Shown piece by piece: positions 53,827-63,139 of a stretch of DNA of 64,000 nucleotides (positions are counted from its first letter, which is position 1; each line of letters begins with the position of its first letter). The notes under the pieces were generated by a model. The model had not been told where the DNA came from. It did not search any database and saw nothing but the letters and a program-made list of their open reading frames with translations. The DNA is taken from positions 29,721 through 93,720 of the forward strand of contig JAHDQE010000044.1 in NCBI GenBank assembly GCA_018433975.1, written 5' to 3'. This DNA is from Ornatilinea sp. (lineage in GTDB: Bacteria; Chloroflexota; Anaerolineae; Anaerolineales; Anaerolineaceae). The position numbers and the translations under genes were made by a program.

Positions 53827-55347
53827 ATGTCAGTTAAAAAGATTCGCCCCATTATTTTTGGCGTTTTGGTAATTGCAAGCATGCTGATCGCTTCCTGCGG
53901 TGGAGCCCCTCAAACTGCCGCCGATGACCAGGTGGCACAGCTTCAATCCCAAATCGAAGAGTTACAATCTCAACTCCAGGAAGCAGCAACGCAAGGTGCA
54001 GAAGCTGCTGCTCCGGATCCCGAGCTTCAAGCCCAACTCGAAGAACTGCAATCTCAACTCAATAGTGTTCAAAATCGCACTGTGGTCGAGTTCTGGACCA
54101 CAGACAACGAAGAAGAACGGGTTACACGATACGAAGAGATTGCCAAGAAATACATGGAACTGCACCCGGAAGTCGAAATCCGCATTGTTCCTATTGAAGA
54201 AGCTGGCATCTCTCAGCGTATTTCAACCGCTGTTGCCGCCAATCGTCTGCCAGATATCATCCGCATGGGCATTGAACGCGTTGCGGCATTCGCTGCGGAT
54301 GGCATTTTGGATGAGGATGCAGTCGTATCAACCATTCAGGCCATTGGTGAAGATGATTTTCGCGCTGGCCCCCTGGAAATGGTCACCGATCCGGCTAACG
54401 GAAAATATGCAGCCATTCCGTTTGATGGCTGGATTCAGGCACTTTGGTACCGTGAAGATGTATTCACCGAACTGGGATTGACTGCTCCAATCACATGGGA
54501 TGATATTGATACGGCCTGCAAAGCACTTCCCGGAAATGATGATCTGCTGTACGGCATTGGCCTGGGTACAGATCCCGGACAGAATTATGGGCACCAGGTC
54601 TTTGAACAGGTAGCTATCTCCAACAATGCCTGGCCATTTGATGCAGAAGGCAATGTCACCATGAACACACCCGAGATGGTTGCTGCCCTTGAGTTTTATA
54701 CCGGTCTGCAGGAATGTGCCCTGCCCGGCCCACAATATTGGCGCGGTGCTCGTGAAGCTTATGAATACGGCCAAAGCGGCATGATGTTCTACTCCACTTA
54801 CATCATGGACGACCTGGTGGACGGCTCCGGCATGGAAGATGGCTCTATGGTTCAGCTTGCCTACGCCGATCTCGCTGCCCGCACCGGTTTCGCCCCCTCT
54901 ATGGAAGGCCCTAATGGCGCCGCAACCTACGGCCAATTGGTGGCATTGGGTATTATGAAAGATGCCAACCCGGTTGCACAGGATGTTGTTAAATTCTTTA
55001 TGACCGGAGAGAACTATCAGGATGTTCTGGCGCTGGCCCCATTCGGGAAAGTTCCTGTTTTAGCCAGTGCTGTTGATGAATGGAAGAGCAGTAGCGATTA
55101 CTTTGGTAATTATCCACCAGAGACTCTGGAAGCTATTGCCGCTGGTTACGATACCATGCAACGCTGGCTTTTCCGCCCTGAATATGACGCCACACAACGC
55201 GCTGTCATTGGCGATATCGAAGGTCGTCTCCTCATTCCGCAAGTCATCAGCAACATTGCCATTGAAGGCACTATGACCCCAGCACAAGGTGCCGAATGGC
55301 TGCAAGAACAGGTTGAACTCCTGGTAACGGAACGCAGCCAGGAATAA
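53827..55347 (+). CDS. Extracellular sugar-binding lipoprotein (ABC transporter)
   Basis: The 506-residue protein has a lipoprotein signal peptide with lipobox IASC and acylated cysteine C24. Residues about 35-85 are a Gln/Glu/Leu heptad region (VAQLQSQIEELQSQLQEA and LQAQLEELQSQLNSVQ) that looks like a coiled-coil spacer. The binding domain then runs from VVEFWTTDNEEERVTRYEEIAKKYMELHPEVEI to the end, resembling family 1 carbohydrate-binding proteins. It delivers a sugar, possibly an oligosaccharide or glycosylglycerate, to the two permeases encoded next. A ribosome site AAGGAG precedes the ATG. Confidence 0.92.
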   Translation: MSVKKIRPIIFGVLVIASMLIASCGGAPQTAADDQVAQLQSQIEELQSQLQEAATQGAEAAAPDPELQAQLEELQSQLNSVQNRTVVEFWTTDNEEERVTRYEEIAKKYMELHPEVEIRIVPIEEAGISQRISTAVAANRLPDIIRMGIERVAAFAADGILDEDAVVSTIQAIGEDDFRAGPLEMVTDPANGKYAAIPFDGWIQALWYREDVFTELGLTAPITWDDIDTACKALPGNDDLLYGIGLGTDPGQNYGHQVFEQVAISNNAWPFDAEGNVTMNTPEMVAALEFYTGLQECALPGPQYWRGAREAYEYGQSGMMFYSTYIMDDLVDGSGMEDGSMVQLAYADLAARTGFAPSMEGPNGAATYGQLVALGIMKDANPVAQDVVKFFMTGENYQDVLALAPFGKVPVLASAVDEWKSSSDYFGNYPPETLEAIAAGYDTMQRWLFRPEYDATQRAVIGDIEGRLLIPQVISNIAIEGTMTPAQGAEWLQEQVELLVTERSQE

Positions 55348-55373
55348 GCAACTAATCGTCCGTTAAACGCGGC

Positions 55374-55430
55374 CTGCCCACTTTTGCTCGGTACTCATCG
55401 CCATGAGATAAAAAGCTTTAGGGTGGGCAG
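55374..55430 (+). promoter_or_regulatory. Nested stem-loops between binding-protein and permease genes
   Basis: CTGCCCAC (55374-55381) and GTGGGCAG (55423-55430) form an outer stem, with CTCAT (55394-55398) and ATGAG (55403-55407) as an inner hairpin. There is no T-run, so this is more likely an mRNA-stabilising or partial-stop structure that lets the binding protein be made in excess over the permeases. The gap of 200 bases holds nothing else I can support. Confidence 0.55.
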
Positions 55431-55547
55431 ACCGTTCCATTATAAAACAAAAACTGATTCGATTCAGGATCTTTGTAATCTTTGCACATTTCATTCCCCA
55501 ATTTGCCTGTCGTTTCAGGTGAGATTTACCTATCAAGGAGCAAGCGA

Positions 55548-56507
55548 ATGACCAATTTATCGCGGCCCCGCAGGGGATCATCCTTGTTCAGCAAATCAAT
55601 GCAAGCCCGTGAAGCAAGGCTTGCCTGGGCTTTAATCCTCCCCACAGCGCTGATCGTATTTGGCCTGGTCCTCTTTCCGGCTGTTTTCAGTATATGGATC
55701 AGCTTCCATAAAGTCGGCCTTTACAATCTAAATGACGTATTTCACGCTCCCTTCAATGGACTGGATAACTTCAGAGCCGTCATCTCTGATTTTGCTTTCA
55801 AATGGGTGAGCACCACTCAATGGGGTGCAGCCGTAACCACAATCTTCTATTCTTTCCTTTCCACCATCCTCACTTTACTATTTGGGTTGATCGCTGCCAT
55901 CCTGCTCAACCGGCCATTTAAAGCAAGGGGGCTGGTGCGGGGCATTTTCCTGTTCCCTTATGTCGCCCCGGTGATCAGTGTGGCTTTTGTTTGGCGCTGG
56001 CTGCTGGACCCGCGCCCATCCGGTGTACTTAATAACGTTTTGATGTCGCTGAACCTGATCAATGCCCCAAAGGCTTATTTGGCAACCCGTGGATTGGCAA
56101 TCTGGTTGGTCATTATCTTTCAGGCCTGGCGTTATTTCCCCTTTGCCATGTTGATGATCCTGGCTCGCTTACAGGCTATCGACGACACGCTCTACGAAGC
56201 AGCCTCTGTAGATGGTGCGAACACCTGGCAGCAATTTATCAACATTACCATTCCGGAATTGCGTTATGTACTGGGTTCAATTTTTCTGTTGCGATTGCTG
56301 TGGACCTTCAATAAATTTGACGACATCTGGCTGCTAACCGGTGGCGGGTATGGTACCAATGTGCTCCCCGTGTTAACTTACCAATTTAGTTTCAATTCAT
56401 ATGACTTCGGCAAAGGTGCAGCAACCGCGATGATGATGCTCGTTGCACTCGTGATTTTCATTATTGTTTATGTGCGAGTTATCATGCGTAATGCAGAAGA
56501 AAGTTAG
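55548..56507 (+). CDS. Sugar ABC transporter permease (MalF type)
   Basis: The 319-residue integral membrane protein has six apparent helices, starting with ALILPTALIVFGLVLFPAVFSIWI, and the conserved cytoplasmic loop EAASVDGANTWQQFINITIPELR that contacts the ATPase. It belongs to the MalF/UgpA group. The start at 55548 follows AAGGAG. It is paired with the MalG-type gene 13 bases downstream. No ATPase gene follows, so an ATPase encoded elsewhere is probably shared. Confidence 0.93.
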   Translation: MTNLSRPRRGSSLFSKSMQAREARLAWALILPTALIVFGLVLFPAVFSIWISFHKVGLYNLNDVFHAPFNGLDNFRAVISDFAFKWVSTTQWGAAVTTIFYSFLSTILTLLFGLIAAILLNRPFKARGLVRGIFLFPYVAPVISVAFVWRWLLDPRPSGVLNNVLMSLNLINAPKAYLATRGLAIWLVIIFQAWRYFPFAMLMILARLQAIDDTLYEAASVDGANTWQQFINITIPELRYVLGSIFLLRLLWTFNKFDDIWLLTGGGYGTNVLPVLTYQFSFNSYDFGKGAATAMMMLVALVIFIIVYVRVIMRNAEES

Positions 56508-56520
56508 CAGGAGAAAAATC

Positions 56521-57441
56521 ATGACCTCAATTTCTATGTCTAAGGATACTCGCCCCAAAAATCTGATTGATCGTCTGGCCGGTTGGATAAACTGGCAGCG
56601 CTTTCTCTTTGCCCTCGGATTATTTATCTTCCTGAGCATGATACTTTTCCCATTTTACTGGATGGTGAGTTCATCCTTTAAATCAGGAGCCGAAATCGCC
56701 GGTCGCGTGCCAGTATATATTCCTTCCGCTTTACGCCTCGATGCTTATCGCGAATTGTTTGATCCGAATTGGAACCATTTCCAAAATTTTTCCATCAACA
56801 TTGTCAACAGTCTGCTGGTTGCTATTCCGACCGCCCTGATCGCCGTAATCCTCTCCACTCTGGGAGCTTACGCAACTGCCCGCCTGCATTTCAAAGGTCG
56901 CGAAATGCTGCTGAATGGCGTGCTGATCGTTTATCTGTTCCCGGCAGTTTTGCTCATCATCCCTTTGTTCGCCATGCTTTCGCAGATCAGTCAGAGGATG
57001 GGGTTCAACGTACAGGATAACCTGGGCATATTGGTTCTTACTTACCTGGCTCAAACTTTACCCGTTGCCCTCTACATGCTGACCAATTACTTTCGCACCA
57101 TTCCGGATGAGATTGAACAGGCCGCCCTCATTGATGGCTGCACTCGTTTCGAAGTAATCTGGCGTATCACTTTGCCGTTAGCAATTCCCGCTCTCATTAC
57201 GGTTGGCATATACACGTTTATGATCGCCTGGAATGAGTTTCTGTATGCTTTCATCTTCCTCAACGACCGCACAGCGTTTACCATCCCCATCAAAATCAAT
57301 ACCATTTTCAACGATCCCAGTCCGCGCCCAAACGTTGTGATGGCTGCATCGACTATTATGACCGTGCCGGTGATTATTCTCTTCCTGGCATTCGAGAAAT
57401 TCCTCGAACGCGGTCTCACTGCCGGCGGCGTCAAAGGATAA
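56521..57441 (+). CDS. Sugar ABC transporter permease (MalG type)
   Basis: The 306-residue protein has six membrane helices and the EAA-type loop EQAALIDGCTRFEVIWRITLPLAIPALI. It resembles MalG/UgpE and works with the previous permease. AGGAG precedes the ATG. The C-terminus ends FLERGLTAGGVKG, the usual end of this subfamily. The GT4 gene starts five bases after the stop. Confidence 0.93.
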   Translation: MTSISMSKDTRPKNLIDRLAGWINWQRFLFALGLFIFLSMILFPFYWMVSSSFKSGAEIAGRVPVYIPSALRLDAYRELFDPNWNHFQNFSINIVNSLLVAIPTALIAVILSTLGAYATARLHFKGREMLLNGVLIVYLFPAVLLIIPLFAMLSQISQRMGFNVQDNLGILVLTYLAQTLPVALYMLTNYFRTIPDEIEQAALIDGCTRFEVIWRITLPLAIPALITVGIYTFMIAWNEFLYAFIFLNDRTAFTIPIKINTIFNDPSPRPNVVMAASTIMTVPVIILFLAFEKFLERGLTAGGVKG

Positions 57442-57445
57442 ATTC

Positions 57446-58717
57446 ATGCACATTGGTCATATCTCTTTTCGCCTGGCCGGCACCGACGGCGTCTCTCTGG
57501 AAGCCGCCAAAATCGCCCAGGTACTGTGCCGTATGGGACATACCAATTATTATTTTGCCGGAGAACTGGATTCTCAAGGCATTTCAACCGGGCCAATTAC
57601 AGCACCGGTAGAAGCCGGTATGCTGGTGCCTCAAGCGCATTTCACCGATCCGGAAGTGCTTTGGATCACCAAACACGCTTTTAATTCAGAAAAACGAGAT
57701 CCATCCCTGCTGAAACGCATCCAGTCCCTTGCGGAAAGTTTACAGGCCGCCCTGCAAGAATTTATTTTCACATACCAAATTGAACTGTTGATCGTGCAGA
57801 ACGTTTTTGCCATACCCATGAATATTGCACTGAGTGTTGCTATTTATCAGGTCGTTCAAGAAACGGGAATCCCAACCATTGCCCACAACCACGATTTTTA
57901 TTGGGAGCGCGAAAAGTATCGGGTCAATTGCATCCCCAAACTACTTGAAAAATATTTTCCGCCCCACCTCTCTAACGTCCAGCACCTGGTAATCAACACA
58001 CGGGCAAAGCGCGACCTGGAGAAACGCGGTTTGCAGAGCATCTATTTACCCAACATTTTTGATTTCGACCGCACTCCGCCCCGGCCTGATGAATACAATC
58101 TGGACCTCCGTTCAAAACTGGGGCTTACAGAATCGGATATTTACTTTTTGCAGCCCACGCGGGTGATCCCCCGCAAAGGGATCGAACTGGCCATTGAACT
58201 GGTTCATCGCCTGGATGATTTACCCATTAAACTCATTATCACCCACCATGCCGAATACAATAGCCAGGATTATCTCGCCCAACTAATGGCACAGGCTGAA
58301 GCCTGTAAAGTGGATCTTCGTTATTTGCCGCATCTGTTCCGGCCTCAACGTCATAACGCCAAAAATGAAGAAAAGATATACAGCCTCTGGGACGCCTATG
58401 TTTATGCAGATTTTGTCACTTATCCCAGTCTTTATGAAGGCTTTGGCAACGCATTAATTGAAACACTGTTCTTTAAAAAACCTTTCCTGGTTAACCGCTA
58501 CCCAATCTATCAAGACGATATCGAGCCCACCGGCCTTCAGGCCGTAACAATTGACGGTACGATCACCGATCAGACTGTTTTAGACGTGCGGATGCTGCTG
58601 GCCGATCCACAACGCATTTCTGACATGACTGCCCATAACGCGCAAGTTGCATCCCAAAACTTCTCCTATCAAACGGCACAAAGCATTTTAGAGGAAATCT
58701 TTAAAGGCTTTAAATAA
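57446..58717 (+). CDS. GT4-family glycosyltransferase
   Basis: The 423-residue GT-B enzyme begins HIGHISFRLAGTDGVSLEAAKIAQVLCRMGH, a glycine-rich acceptor-side loop. The C-terminal donor domain shows QPTRVIPRKGIELAIEL and the retaining-enzyme motif YPSLYEGFGNALIET (E-x7-E type). The starting motif FRLxGTDGVS is similar to that of glycosyltransferases suspected in mannosylglucosylglycerate-type compatible solute metabolism, but I cannot confirm the acceptor. It lies between the transporter genes and the GH13 phosphorylase gene, which suggests a glycoside used or made by this operon. Confidence 0.85.
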   Translation: MHIGHISFRLAGTDGVSLEAAKIAQVLCRMGHTNYYFAGELDSQGISTGPITAPVEAGMLVPQAHFTDPEVLWITKHAFNSEKRDPSLLKRIQSLAESLQAALQEFIFTYQIELLIVQNVFAIPMNIALSVAIYQVVQETGIPTIAHNHDFYWEREKYRVNCIPKLLEKYFPPHLSNVQHLVINTRAKRDLEKRGLQSIYLPNIFDFDRTPPRPDEYNLDLRSKLGLTESDIYFLQPTRVIPRKGIELAIELVHRLDDLPIKLIITHHAEYNSQDYLAQLMAQAEACKVDLRYLPHLFRPQRHNAKNEEKIYSLWDAYVYADFVTYPSLYEGFGNALIETLFFKKPFLVNRYPIYQDDIEPTGLQAVTIDGTITDQTVLDVRMLLADPQRISDMTAHNAQVASQNFSYQTAQSILEEIFKGFK

Positions 58718-58736
58718 CAAAACCTTCAAACACATT

Positions 58737-60485
58737 ATGTCAGATAAAAACAAAGGCTTTATTCAAAAACAACTCGTTTTCTTATATGGTCCTGAGAGAG
58801 GGGCTCAGAGTTACAAACGCCTGATTTCAATGCTGGAGCGTTATAAAAAAGAAACGAAACGTGTTTTCAAAACGGGGCAGCCCTTATTCAGTGAGCGAGA
58901 TGTTATTCTGATTACCTATAGTGATCTGCTCCGGCAGCCGTCCCGGCCACCTTTACAATCACTATTGACCTTTCACCAGAATTATTTAGCGGACACGATC
59001 AATACCATCCATTTATTACCCTTTTTTCCCTACTCTTCGGATGATGGCTTTTCGGTGATCGATTATAAGGTGGTTAATCCTGCATTAGGGGATTGGCAGG
59101 ATATCGCGCGGTTTACCTCCCACGGCACCAAATTGATGTTCGACGCCGTGATAAACCATATTTCAGCTCAAAGCAGTTGGTTTAAAGGTTATTTGGAAGG
59201 TGGCCCCCACTTTCAAAATTATTTCATCGAAGTAGATCCTGAAATTGATCTGTCGCTAGTGACTCGTCCGCGAGCACTTCCCCTTTTGACGGCGGTCCAC
59301 ACAAACCGGGGTACACATTACGTTTGGACTACTTTCAGTGCAGACCAGATTGACCTCAATTATCAGAATCCGGAAACGTTGTTGGATGTTCTGGACGTAC
59401 TTTTATTTTATGTTAAACAAGGTGCTGATCTGATCCGTCTGGATGCGATTGCCTATATCTGGAAAGAAATCGGTACTTCCTGTATTCACCTGCCTCAAAC
59501 CCACGCCATTATCCAGCTTATTCGGGCCGTATTGGACGATGTAGCACCGGGTGTTTTGTTGATCACGGAAACCAATGTTCCTCATGAAGAAAATATTTCT
59601 TACTTTGGTGACGGTTCAAACGAGGCCCATCTGGTATACCAGTTCTCCCTGCCGCCGCTCACTGCACATGCGCTGCTCACTGGTTCTGCAGTATACCTCA
59701 CCCAATGGGCATCCAGCCTGCGCACACTTTCTGAGGAAACCACTTTTCTCAATTTTAATGCCTCTCACGATGGCATTGGAATCCGTCCTGTAAGTGGCAT
59801 TCTTCCTCAGGAAGATATCGAATTGCTCATTGCATGTACCAGCGCTCATGGTGGTTATATTTCCTCTAAAACCAATGAAGATGGCAGTCATAGCCCCTAC
59901 GAGTTAAATATCACCTATTTTGATTTATTGAATGATCCTTCCGGCGATGAATCGCTTGAATTACAGGTCAAACGCTTTTTGGTATCTCAGGCTATCCTCT
60001 TAGCAATGTCTGGGATTCCTGGGATTTACATTCACAGTCTCCTGGGTTCGCGCAATTATATACAGGGCGTCCAAGAAACGGATCAGGCACGCACAATTAA
60101 TCGTGAAAAACTTCAGTTTAAAGATGTTGCTGCCAAATTGGCAGACCCTTCCTCCCTGCGCCACGCTGTTTTTTACAATTACCAGCATTTACTGGCATGC
60201 CGCATCCAACAATGTGCATTTCACCCCAATGGGAAACAGCAGGTTCTGCAGCTTAACGACTCGGTTTTCAGCCTTTTGCGCACATCGCCGGATGAAAAGG
60301 AATATATTCTTGCCCTTCACAATGTATCCGATCAGCCGCAATCCATTACAATGGCCCCGGCAGCCTGGGGTATCTCCAATAGTGATTCGGTAACCGATCT
60401 CCTGAATGAAAGTACACACTCCGCGCATCCTGGTAAGCATTTTCACCTGGATCCTTATCAGATTGCCTGGTTGAAATTTACATAG
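58737..60485 (+). CDS. GH13 subfamily 18-like sucrose/glucosylglycerate phosphorylase
   Basis: The 582-residue TIM-barrel enzyme has LLPFFPYSSDDGFSVIDYKVVNPALGDWQDI near residue 95, DAVINHISAQSSWF, nucleophile D236 in LIRLDAIAY, acid/base E278 in LLITETNVPHEE, and D345 in FNASHDGIG. The SSDDGFSVIDY and ETNVPHEENISYFGDGSNEAHLVYQFSLPP segments are characteristic of the sucrose phosphorylase clan that includes glucosylglycerate and glucosylglycerol phosphorylases. It probably releases glucose-1-phosphate from an imported alpha-glucoside. The exact substrate needs a specificity-loop comparison. Last gene of the operon; its ribosome site is weak. Confidence 0.88.
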   Translation: MSDKNKGFIQKQLVFLYGPERGAQSYKRLISMLERYKKETKRVFKTGQPLFSERDVILITYSDLLRQPSRPPLQSLLTFHQNYLADTINTIHLLPFFPYSSDDGFSVIDYKVVNPALGDWQDIARFTSHGTKLMFDAVINHISAQSSWFKGYLEGGPHFQNYFIEVDPEIDLSLVTRPRALPLLTAVHTNRGTHYVWTTFSADQIDLNYQNPETLLDVLDVLLFYVKQGADLIRLDAIAYIWKEIGTSCIHLPQTHAIIQLIRAVLDDVAPGVLLITETNVPHEENISYFGDGSNEAHLVYQFSLPPLTAHALLTGSAVYLTQWASSLRTLSEETTFLNFNASHDGIGIRPVSGILPQEDIELLIACTSAHGGYISSKTNEDGSHSPYELNITYFDLLNDPSGDESLELQVKRFLVSQAILLAMSGIPGIYIHSLLGSRNYIQGVQETDQARTINREKLQFKDVAAKLADPSSLRHAVFYNYQHLLACRIQQCAFHPNGKQQVLQLNDSVFSLLRTSPDEKEYILALHNVSDQPQSITMAPAAWGISNSDSVTDLLNESTHSAHPGKHFHLDPYQIAWLKFT

Positions 60486-60582
60486 ACTTAAACACGTTAC
60501 AGGAACAAAAGTCTTTACTGAATAAATAGTGAGTTTTACAACAAACCGCTCTTCAAATAGACCCTAAGACGCAAATTCGGTA

Positions 60583-60632
60583 TATAATATCGATAGTATT
60601 GAAGCTTTTGTAGCGCCTTATTGAATAAGGCG
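60583..60632 (+). promoter_or_regulatory. -10 element and 19-base palindrome before the ferredoxin gene
   Basis: TATAAT (60583-60588) has no good -35. About 25 bases later CGCCTTATT-G-AATAAGGCG (60614-60632) forms a perfect dyad in the untranslated leader, 32 bases before the ATG. It could be an operator or an RNA hairpin. Confidence 0.5.
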
Positions 60633-60664
60633 GAATTGAACTATCTTCTTATTTGGAGGAATTT

Positions 60665-61075
60665 ATGACGCACGTAATTACCAGCCTGTGCTTAAGAGAT
60701 GGAGGTTGTGTTACTGTATGCCCCGTAGAGTGCATTGTTCCGGGCGACCCACAGAGTGAATGGCCGTGGTTTTATATTGACCCGATAACCTGCATCGATT
60801 GCGGTGCTTGTATCCCAGAATGTCCATACGGCGCAATTTTCCCTCAGGACGAAGTTCCTACTGCGTACATTGCATCCGGAAATGAGCGGTTCGCTATGCC
60901 CAAAGGTACTCCTGGGTATGATGAAGTTTTCGATGGAGAAAACGCCGATGGCGAACCAGTCCACATGGAAAACACCTACGCTCCCCAACCCGGAGAAGAA
61001 ATAGACCTTACCCCCGCCACAGCAGAGAACAAGCGCTTTTTCACCGAGGGACCAGGCTACGAGGCAATGCCATAA
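60665..61075 (+). CDS. Dicluster [4Fe-4S] ferredoxin
   Basis: The 136-residue protein has eight cysteines in the N-terminal half (C9, C15, C19, C23 and C43, C46, C49, C53), fitting two [4Fe-4S] clusters, with CIDCGACIPECP as the second set. The spacing of the first set is looser than in Clostridium-type ferredoxins, so a [3Fe-4S] site is possible. The acidic C-terminal half (about 60-136) is not part of the ferredoxin fold and is of unknown role. The start at 60665 is four bases after GGAGGA. A strong terminator follows, so it is monocistronic. Confidence 0.92.
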   Translation: MTHVITSLCLRDGGCVTVCPVECIVPGDPQSEWPWFYIDPITCIDCGACIPECPYGAIFPQDEVPTAYIASGNERFAMPKGTPGYDEVFDGENADGEPVHMENTYAPQPGEEIDLTPATAENKRFFTEGPGYEAMP

Positions 61076-61094
61076 TTTTTCTTTTTGCCACATT

Positions 61095-61134
61095 AACAAC
61101 AGAGGAAGGTTGGTCCTTCCTCTGTTGTTTTTTT
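61095..61134. terminator. Intrinsic terminator after the ferredoxin gene
   Basis: AACAACAGAGGAAGG (61095-61109) pairs perfectly with CCTTCCTCTGTTGTT (61115-61129), followed by T residues. Confidence 0.93.
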
Positions 61135-61163
61135 AATATTTGTTAGTGTTGGAATTTCGTCCG

Positions 61164-61913
61164 TTATGTCTCCGAGGATTGTTGGTACGCATACAACGCC
61201 GCACCCACAATGCCGGCCTGGTTTAGTAAAGAAGCCGGAAGCAATTTGGCACGTGTTTTTAAAAGCGGAAAATACTTTTCCGAATCCTTACTGATGCCGC
61301 CACCCACAACAATTACATCCGGCGAGATCAGCATTTCAATAGCAGAGAGATATTCCTGAAGCCTGGCAGTCCACGCTTCCCAGGATAGTTTTTTCTTGGT
61401 CCGTACAGCAGCCGAAGCCCGTCTTTCAGCATCTTTACCCCGAAGTTCAATATGCCCAAGTTCAGTATTCGGAAGCAAATTACCGCGCACAAATACCGCA
61501 GTCCCAATCCCGGTTCCCAATGTAAGCAGTAAAACAATTTCTTTTTGGTAATCCTTTCCCACCCCAAAAGACATTTCCGCAGTCCCAGCCGCATCCGCAT
61601 CATTCACTGTAAAGACCGAACAACCGGTAACCTCTGAGAAAAGTTGGTTGGCATTCACGCCAATCCAGCTCTTATCGATGTTGGCGGCAGAAAACACAAC
61701 TCCCTCACGGACAATCGCAGGGAAACCACAGCCTATGACTCCATGGTAATCAAAGTGCTCCACCAGTTCTTTTACAACAACTGCCACATCTGCCGGCAAG
61801 GCCCCCTCAGGGGTTTTAATTCGATGGCGGGGAGTAGTAAATTCACCTGTTTCCAGATCCACAAGAGCACCCTTTATTCCCGACCCACCAATATCGATAC
61901 CTAAAATTACCAT
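61164..61913 (-). CDS. ppgK: Polyphosphate glucokinase (ROK family)
   Basis: The 249-residue kinase has the phosphate-binding [21 protein letters not shown] at the N-terminus, [13 protein letters not shown], the catalytic [20 protein letters not shown], and [21 protein letters not shown], a combination typical of polyphosphate-dependent glucokinases. It phosphorylates glucose with polyphosphate or ATP. AAGGAGA precedes the ATG. It converges on the ferredoxin terminator. Confidence 0.93.
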   Translation of the reverse strand: MVILGIDIGGSGIKGALVDLETGEFTTPRHRIKTPEGALPADVAVVVKELVEHFDYHGVIGCGFPAIVREGVVFSAANIDKSWIGVNANQLFSEVTGCSVFTVNDADAAGTAEMSFGVGKDYQKEIVLLLTLGTGIGTAVFVRGNLLPNTELGHIELRGKDAERRASAAVRTKKKLSWEAWTARLQEYLSAIEMLISPDVIVVGGGISKDSEKYFPLLKTRAKLLPASLLNQAGIVGAALYAYQQSSET

Positions 61914-61961
61914 GTCGTCTCTCCTTAAGAAATCAAAATAAATGCACGGATTAAATTAATG

Positions 61962-63101
61962 TTACGGACAGGCTTTCCCCAGATGTTCCTCAAAAGTGAT
62001 TGAAAAAGTATGTTGTCCAGAGCCATCGCAGGTTGCACGAAAATAATAATATGGAGTTTCTGCAGGATAAGCAACCGATTGCAACGCTGATAAACCTGGG
62101 CTGCAAATGGGGCCTGGGGGCAATCCCTCATTGATATATGTATTATACGGTGAGACCTGTTTTAAGTCATTCAGGAATAGCGGGTTCTTCCACCATGTTT
62201 TGCCAGCCTCATCATAACCCAGCGCATATTGCACTGTTGGATCACTCTCCAATTTCATTCCGGCATTCAACCGGTTCAAGAACACCGAAGCGATCATGGG
62301 CTGTTCTTCAGAAATCATGGCCTCCCGCTGCACAATGGACGACAGTATTACAGCCTCTTGAAGCGTGAGCCCCTGCTGCTCAAAAGCATCCTGCAATTCC
62401 GGAGTGATCTGTGCCTCAAAGCGATCGAGAATTTCCCTGAAAAATTCTTCGGGAAGGATATCCCGCTTAAATGTATAACTATCCGGAAACATAAAACCTT
62501 CAAGGCTATTCAAGCCGGACATATCCTCCGATAACCCTAATACTTCGAGAGAATTTGCCAGCCGCAAAAACTTTTTGGATGTTATCTCTAATCCGGAAGT
62601 TGGCAAAGACTCTGCAATTTCTTCCAGCCGCCATCCCGGCAAAATCTGAAAGGTCACTTCTTCAGGAGTTGCATCCTGAAGTGCCAGGGCAATTTCTAAA
62701 GCATCCATCTCCGTACCTAACCGGTATTCTCCGGCTTGTATACTGGTGTCTTTGCCGGAGTAAACCAGATATAGGAGAAATGTTCTGGCGCTCCGAATGA
62801 GTCCTTCTTTTTCCAACCGGTTCGCAATAGAAGGAGCAGACTCACCTGTTTCAATCACAAAAGAGGACTGGGGCTGAATGCCTGTTTCAGGCGCATTCAG
62901 ATCATCCTGTGCCAGAAATAATCGTGCACTGTACAAGATGCGCTGTGTTTCACTCAGTGCCGTGCTCGAAGGGCCAAATTCCTTTTCGGCTACCACGGGT
63001 AACCGCACCATCGCCCAAACGGTCCCAGCAACGGCCAGGCAAAATATACCTGCCAGCAATATCAAGAAGAGAGTAGAAAACCGGAAATGAGATTTTTTCA
63101 T
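61962..63101 (-). CDS. mltG: Endolytic murein transglycosylase MltG
   Basis: The 379-residue YceG-family protein has one N-terminal membrane helix (about 10-32), a LysM-like region (about 78-125), and the catalytic domain with SSIVQREAMISEEQPMIASVFLNRLNAGMKLESDPTVQYALG and SPYNTYINEGLPPGPICSPGLSALQS. It cleaves nascent glycan strands and limits their length. The presence of MltG confirms a peptidoglycan wall. Its catalytic glutamate is in QREAM. The ribosome site before the ATG is weak. Confidence 0.95.
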   Translation of the reverse strand: MKKSHFRFSTLFLILLAGIFCLAVAGTVWAMVRLPVVAEKEFGPSSTALSETQRILYSARLFLAQDDLNAPETGIQPQSSFVIETGESAPSIANRLEKEGLIRSARTFLLYLVYSGKDTSIQAGEYRLGTEMDALEIALALQDATPEEVTFQILPGWRLEEIAESLPTSGLEITSKKFLRLANSLEVLGLSEDMSGLNSLEGFMFPDSYTFKRDILPEEFFREILDRFEAQITPELQDAFEQQGLTLQEAVILSSIVQREAMISEEQPMIASVFLNRLNAGMKLESDPTVQYALGYDEAGKTWWKNPLFLNDLKQVSPYNTYINEGLPPGPICSPGLSALQSVAYPAETPYYYFRATCDGSGQHTFSITFEEHLGKACP

Positions 63102-63139
63102 TTAAATGCTTTCAGTCAGATTGAAAGACCTGAATTTAT

